Shown: one piece after another, positions 13,517 to 15,591 of the stretch
Layout: each line of letters starts with the position of its first letter
Position numbering within the stretch: position 1 is the stretch's first letter
Source: JADDRA01 sp038233555
GTDB taxonomy: Bacteria > Actinomycetota > Acidimicrobiia > Acidimicrobiales > CADCSY01
Length of the DNA: 15,591 nucleotides
Direction: 5' to 3'
Assembly (NCBI GenBank): GCA_038233555.1
Contig: JBBSLT010000045.1
Span: 1-15,591 of the forward strand
Translations under genes and position numbers: made by a program
The notes under the pieces: generated by a model
Databases searched by the model: none
Seen by the model: only the letters and a program-made list of their open reading frames with translations
Told to the model about the DNA's origin: nothing

Positions 13517-14518
13517 ATGAGCGATTCAACTACAACCCGGCTGGTTCTGCTCGGCACGGCCGGCGGGCCACTTCCGTCGCCGGTGCGGGCGGGGATCTCC
13601 CAAGCTGTCGTCGTGGGCGACAGGGCTCATGTGATCGACTGCGGTAGCGGCGTCACCCGCCAACTTCGCCGGGCCCGGTTGCTGTCGTCCCTGCACCAGG
13701 TCTTCGTCACCCACCTCCACTCCGACCACGTCTGCGACTACTTCAACCTGTTCCTCTGCGGTTGGCCCATCCTCCAGTGGAACCCACCCATCCACGTCTT
13801 CGGGCCCGGTTCCGCCGGCGACGTGTCGGCGCTCCCACCCGAACAGCCCGGGGAAGACCCGATCCCTGTCGTCATCCCGGCCAACCCCACCCCCGGCCTA
13901 GTCGACCTCCATGCCGCCCAGATGGCCAGCCATGCCTACGACATCAACATCCGCATGCGCGAGGCGGGCCGGTCCGACCTGAGCGCGCTGGTCGTTCCCC
14001 ACGAGATCGCCATCCCGCCCGAGACCGGCGCCCGAGCCCCCGACCTCGTGGCCCCTCCCATGGAACCGATCCTGGTCACCGAAAACGACGATGTCCGGGT
14101 CACCGCCATCCTGGTCGACCACCCGCCCGTCTTTCCCGCCTTCGCCTACCGCTTCGACACCGACGCCGGCTCGATCGTGGTCTCGGGCGACACCGCACCT
14201 TCGGCCAACCTGGTCAGGCTGGCTACCGGAGCTGACATCCTCGTGCACGAGGTGTTCACCGACAGCCCGGCCGACGTGTTCCCCGACGACGACGACGACT
14301 GGGAGGCCCGGCGTCGTCAACACCACCTGTTGAGCTCCCACACCCCCCTCAGCCGGGTGGGCTCCCTCGCCGCCGAAGCCGGGGTGCGTCGCCTGGTGCT
14401 GACCCACTTCATCCCCGGCGACGACGACGTCCCCGACGAACGTTGGGTCAAGGGGGCGAGCACCGACTTCGACGGTGAGGTCGTCGTGGGCCGAGACCTG
14501 CTCGAGCTCCGGCTCTGA
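13517..14518 (+). CDS. Metallo-beta-lactamase-fold hydrolase, RNase Z/AtsA-like
   Basis: 333 residues. The binuclear metal site is complete: HLHSDH (His66, His68, Asp70, His71), His202 (LVDHPPVFPAFAYRF), Asp225 (VVSGDTAPS) and His297 (LVLTHFIP), plus the SSHT histidine His275. The layout resembles RNase Z and its arylsulfatase/phosphodiesterase-type relatives (AtsA-like). Such proteins within biosynthetic loci act on esters, thioesters or phosphodiesters, so editing or release of a carrier-bound intermediate is possible (inference). A true tRNA-processing role is less likely given the position 29 nt before an NRPS gene. The start ATG 13517 is supported by the domain start at residue 8 (RLVLLGTAGG); the ribosome-binding site is weak. 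The insert at about 105-180 is longer than in minimal RNase Z proteins. Confidence 0.87.
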   Translation: MSDSTTTRLVLLGTAGGPLPSPVRAGISQAVVVGDRAHVIDCGSGVTRQLRRARLLSSLHQVFVTHLHSDHVCDYFNLFLCGWPILQWNPPIHVFGPGSAGDVSALPPEQPGEDPIPVVIPANPTPGLVDLHAAQMASHAYDINIRMREAGRSDLSALVVPHEIAIPPETGARAPDLVAPPMEPILVTENDDVRVTAILVDHPPVFPAFAYRFDTDAGSIVVSGDTAPSANLVRLATGADILVHEVFTDSPADVFPDDDDDWEARRRQHHLLSSHTPLSRVGSLAAEAGVRRLVLTHFIPGDDDVPDERWVKGASTDFDGEVVVGRDLLELRL

Positions 14519-14547
14519 TTCTTGCACCTCTGGACGGCTCAGCTGCG

Positions 14548-15591
14548 GTGACCGAGGACACCACCATCCCCGGGCTGGTCGAGGCCCAGGTAGCCCGCAG
14601 CCCCGGAGGGGTGGCCGTCATCGACGGCGACCGGCACCTCCACTATGACGAGCTCGACGTCCGGGCCAACCGCCTGGCGCATCACCTCCGCAGCATGGGC
14701 GTGGGGCCCGAGGTGGCCGTGGGGATCTGCCTGCCCCGGTCAATCGAACTGGCCGTCGGCCTGCTCGCCATCCTCAAAGCCGGCGGAGCCTGCCTCCCGC
14801 TCGATCCTTCCTATCCCCGAGCCCGCCTCGGCTTCATGCTCGACGACGGGAACGCCCCGGTCCTCCTCACCTCTGCGGAGCTGGCCGGTCAGCTTCCCCC
14901 CCATGGCGCTCGGGTGGTGGCCCTCGACGCCGACTGGCCGGTCATCGCCGAGCACTCGGGCGCCCGCCTGACGGACGGGCCCCAACCCGACGATCTGGCC
15001 TACCTGCTCTACACCTCGGGCTCCACGGGCCAGCCCAAGGGGGTCATGCTCACCCACCGGGCCTTGGTGAACCACCATCGTGGCGCCATCTCCCGCTACC
15101 GGCTCAGGCCCGGCGACCGGGTGCTGCAGTTCTGCTCCATCAGCTTCGACGTCAGCGTGGAGGAGCTCTTCCCCACCTGGTCGAGTGGGGCCACCGTGGT
15201 CCTCCGCCCCGACGACGCCCCCATCCTCGGCCGCTCTTGGGCCAAATGGCTCCGCCGCCAGCGGCTGAGCGTGATGAACCTGCCCACCGCCTACTGGCAC
15301 GAGTGGGTCCGCGATCTCCATAGCCTGGGCGAAGAGCTTCCTTCCGACCTGCGGCTGGTGGTGGTGGGGGGCGACAAGGCTCTCGGCCGCGTCTATCGCA
15401 CCTGGCTGGAGGTGGGCGGCGGCGGGGTCCGCTGGATCAACGCCTACGGACCCACCGAGGCCAGCGTCATGGCCACGGTCTATGAACCGGCTCCCGGCCA
15501 GGACGTATCCGGAGATCCTCCCATCGGCCGGCCTCTGCCCAACGTGTCGGTCCACCTGCTCGACGAGCGGGGCCGGCCCGTGGCTCCCGGC
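14548..15591 (+). CDS. Nonribosomal peptide synthetase-like protein, N-terminal adenylation domain; 3' end outside window
   Basis: 348 in-frame codons to the window edge, covering most of an amino-acid adenylation domain (A1 to about A6). Cores: A3 LLYTSGSTGQPKGV (153-166), A4 FDVSVEELF (200-208), A5 NAYGPTE (298-304), with IGRPLPN following. Asp201, the residue that binds the alpha-amino group, is present, so an amino acid substrate is expected. By hand alignment with the GrsA positions, the specificity residues are D201, V202, E205, N244, V272, G274, A299, V307, M308. There is no condensation domain in front, so this is a starter module or stand-alone loader. The start is GTG 14548, 29 nt after the hydrolase stop. 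An upstream in-frame CTG was not preferred, and no strong ribosome-binding site is seen. Downstream modules are unknown. Confidence 0.9.
   Translation, partial: MTEDTTIPGLVEAQVARSPGGVAVIDGDRHLHYDELDVRANRLAHHLRSMGVGPEVAVGICLPRSIELAVGLLAILKAGGACLPLDPSYPRARLGFMLDDGNAPVLLTSAELAGQLPPHGARVVALDADWPVIAEHSGARLTDGPQPDDLAYLLYTSGSTGQPKGVMLTHRALVNHHRGAISRYRLRPGDRVLQFCSISFDVSVEELFPTWSSGATVVLRPDDAPILGRSWAKWLRRQRLSVMNLPTAYWHEWVRDLHSLGEELPSDLRLVVVGGDKALGRVYRTWLEVGGGGVRWINAYGPTEASVMATVYEPAPGQDVSGDPPIGRPLPNVSVHLLDERGRPVAPG

Noticed and set aside
14740..15555. 271-codon minus-strand frame opposite the NRPS-like gene
   Set aside because: It has no recognisable domain, and the plus strand shows all adenylation core motifs in order.

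Overview
The window comes from a very G+C-rich bacterium, most likely an actinomycete-type organism (Actinomycetota; class not resolvable by eye). The third codon position is almost always G or C. GTG and TTG starts are used, and stop/start overlaps (ATGA, GTGA, TGATG) chain most genes. The genes look like two parts of a secondary-metabolite locus, separated by a toxin-antitoxin patch.

Left edge, minus strand (about 1-3584): a peptide/nickel-type ABC importer in the order permease B, permease C, Tat-type lipoprotein substrate-binding protein. The binding protein runs off the left end, and no ATPase is inside the window. A 242-bp divergent region separates it from a plus-strand, translationally coupled three-gene operon (3827-7433). 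That operon holds an ABC-2 exporter ATPase, its permease, and a stand-alone adenylation-thiolation (A-T) didomain protein. The coupling suggests that the A-T enzyme activates an acid on its own carrier domain and that the exporter moves the finished product.

Middle (7598-9054): two VapBC-type cassettes lie tail to tail. The plus-strand pair looks intact. The minus-strand pair has an intact antitoxin, but its PIN toxin appears to have lost its middle by an internal, frame-breaking deletion. Each antitoxin has an inverted repeat over its likely promoter.

Right half, minus strand (9066-13479): a run of glycosyltransferase, class III aminotransferase, VOC-fold protein and an aspartyl-tRNA-synthetase-like enzyme with changed class II motifs. 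Starts overlap stops within each pair, and a strong 43-nt hairpin lies between the pairs. Only 37 bp from the glycosyltransferase start, and divergent from it, are an RNase Z-like metallo-beta-lactamase-fold hydrolase and the first adenylation domain of an NRPS-like protein that continues past the right end.

Inference: this is an incompletely captured glycosylated or aminated peptide-like biosynthetic locus. It has its own exporter, an acid-loading A-T protein, and a synthetase paralogue that could serve self-resistance or aminoacyl-tRNA supply. The product cannot be named from this window.
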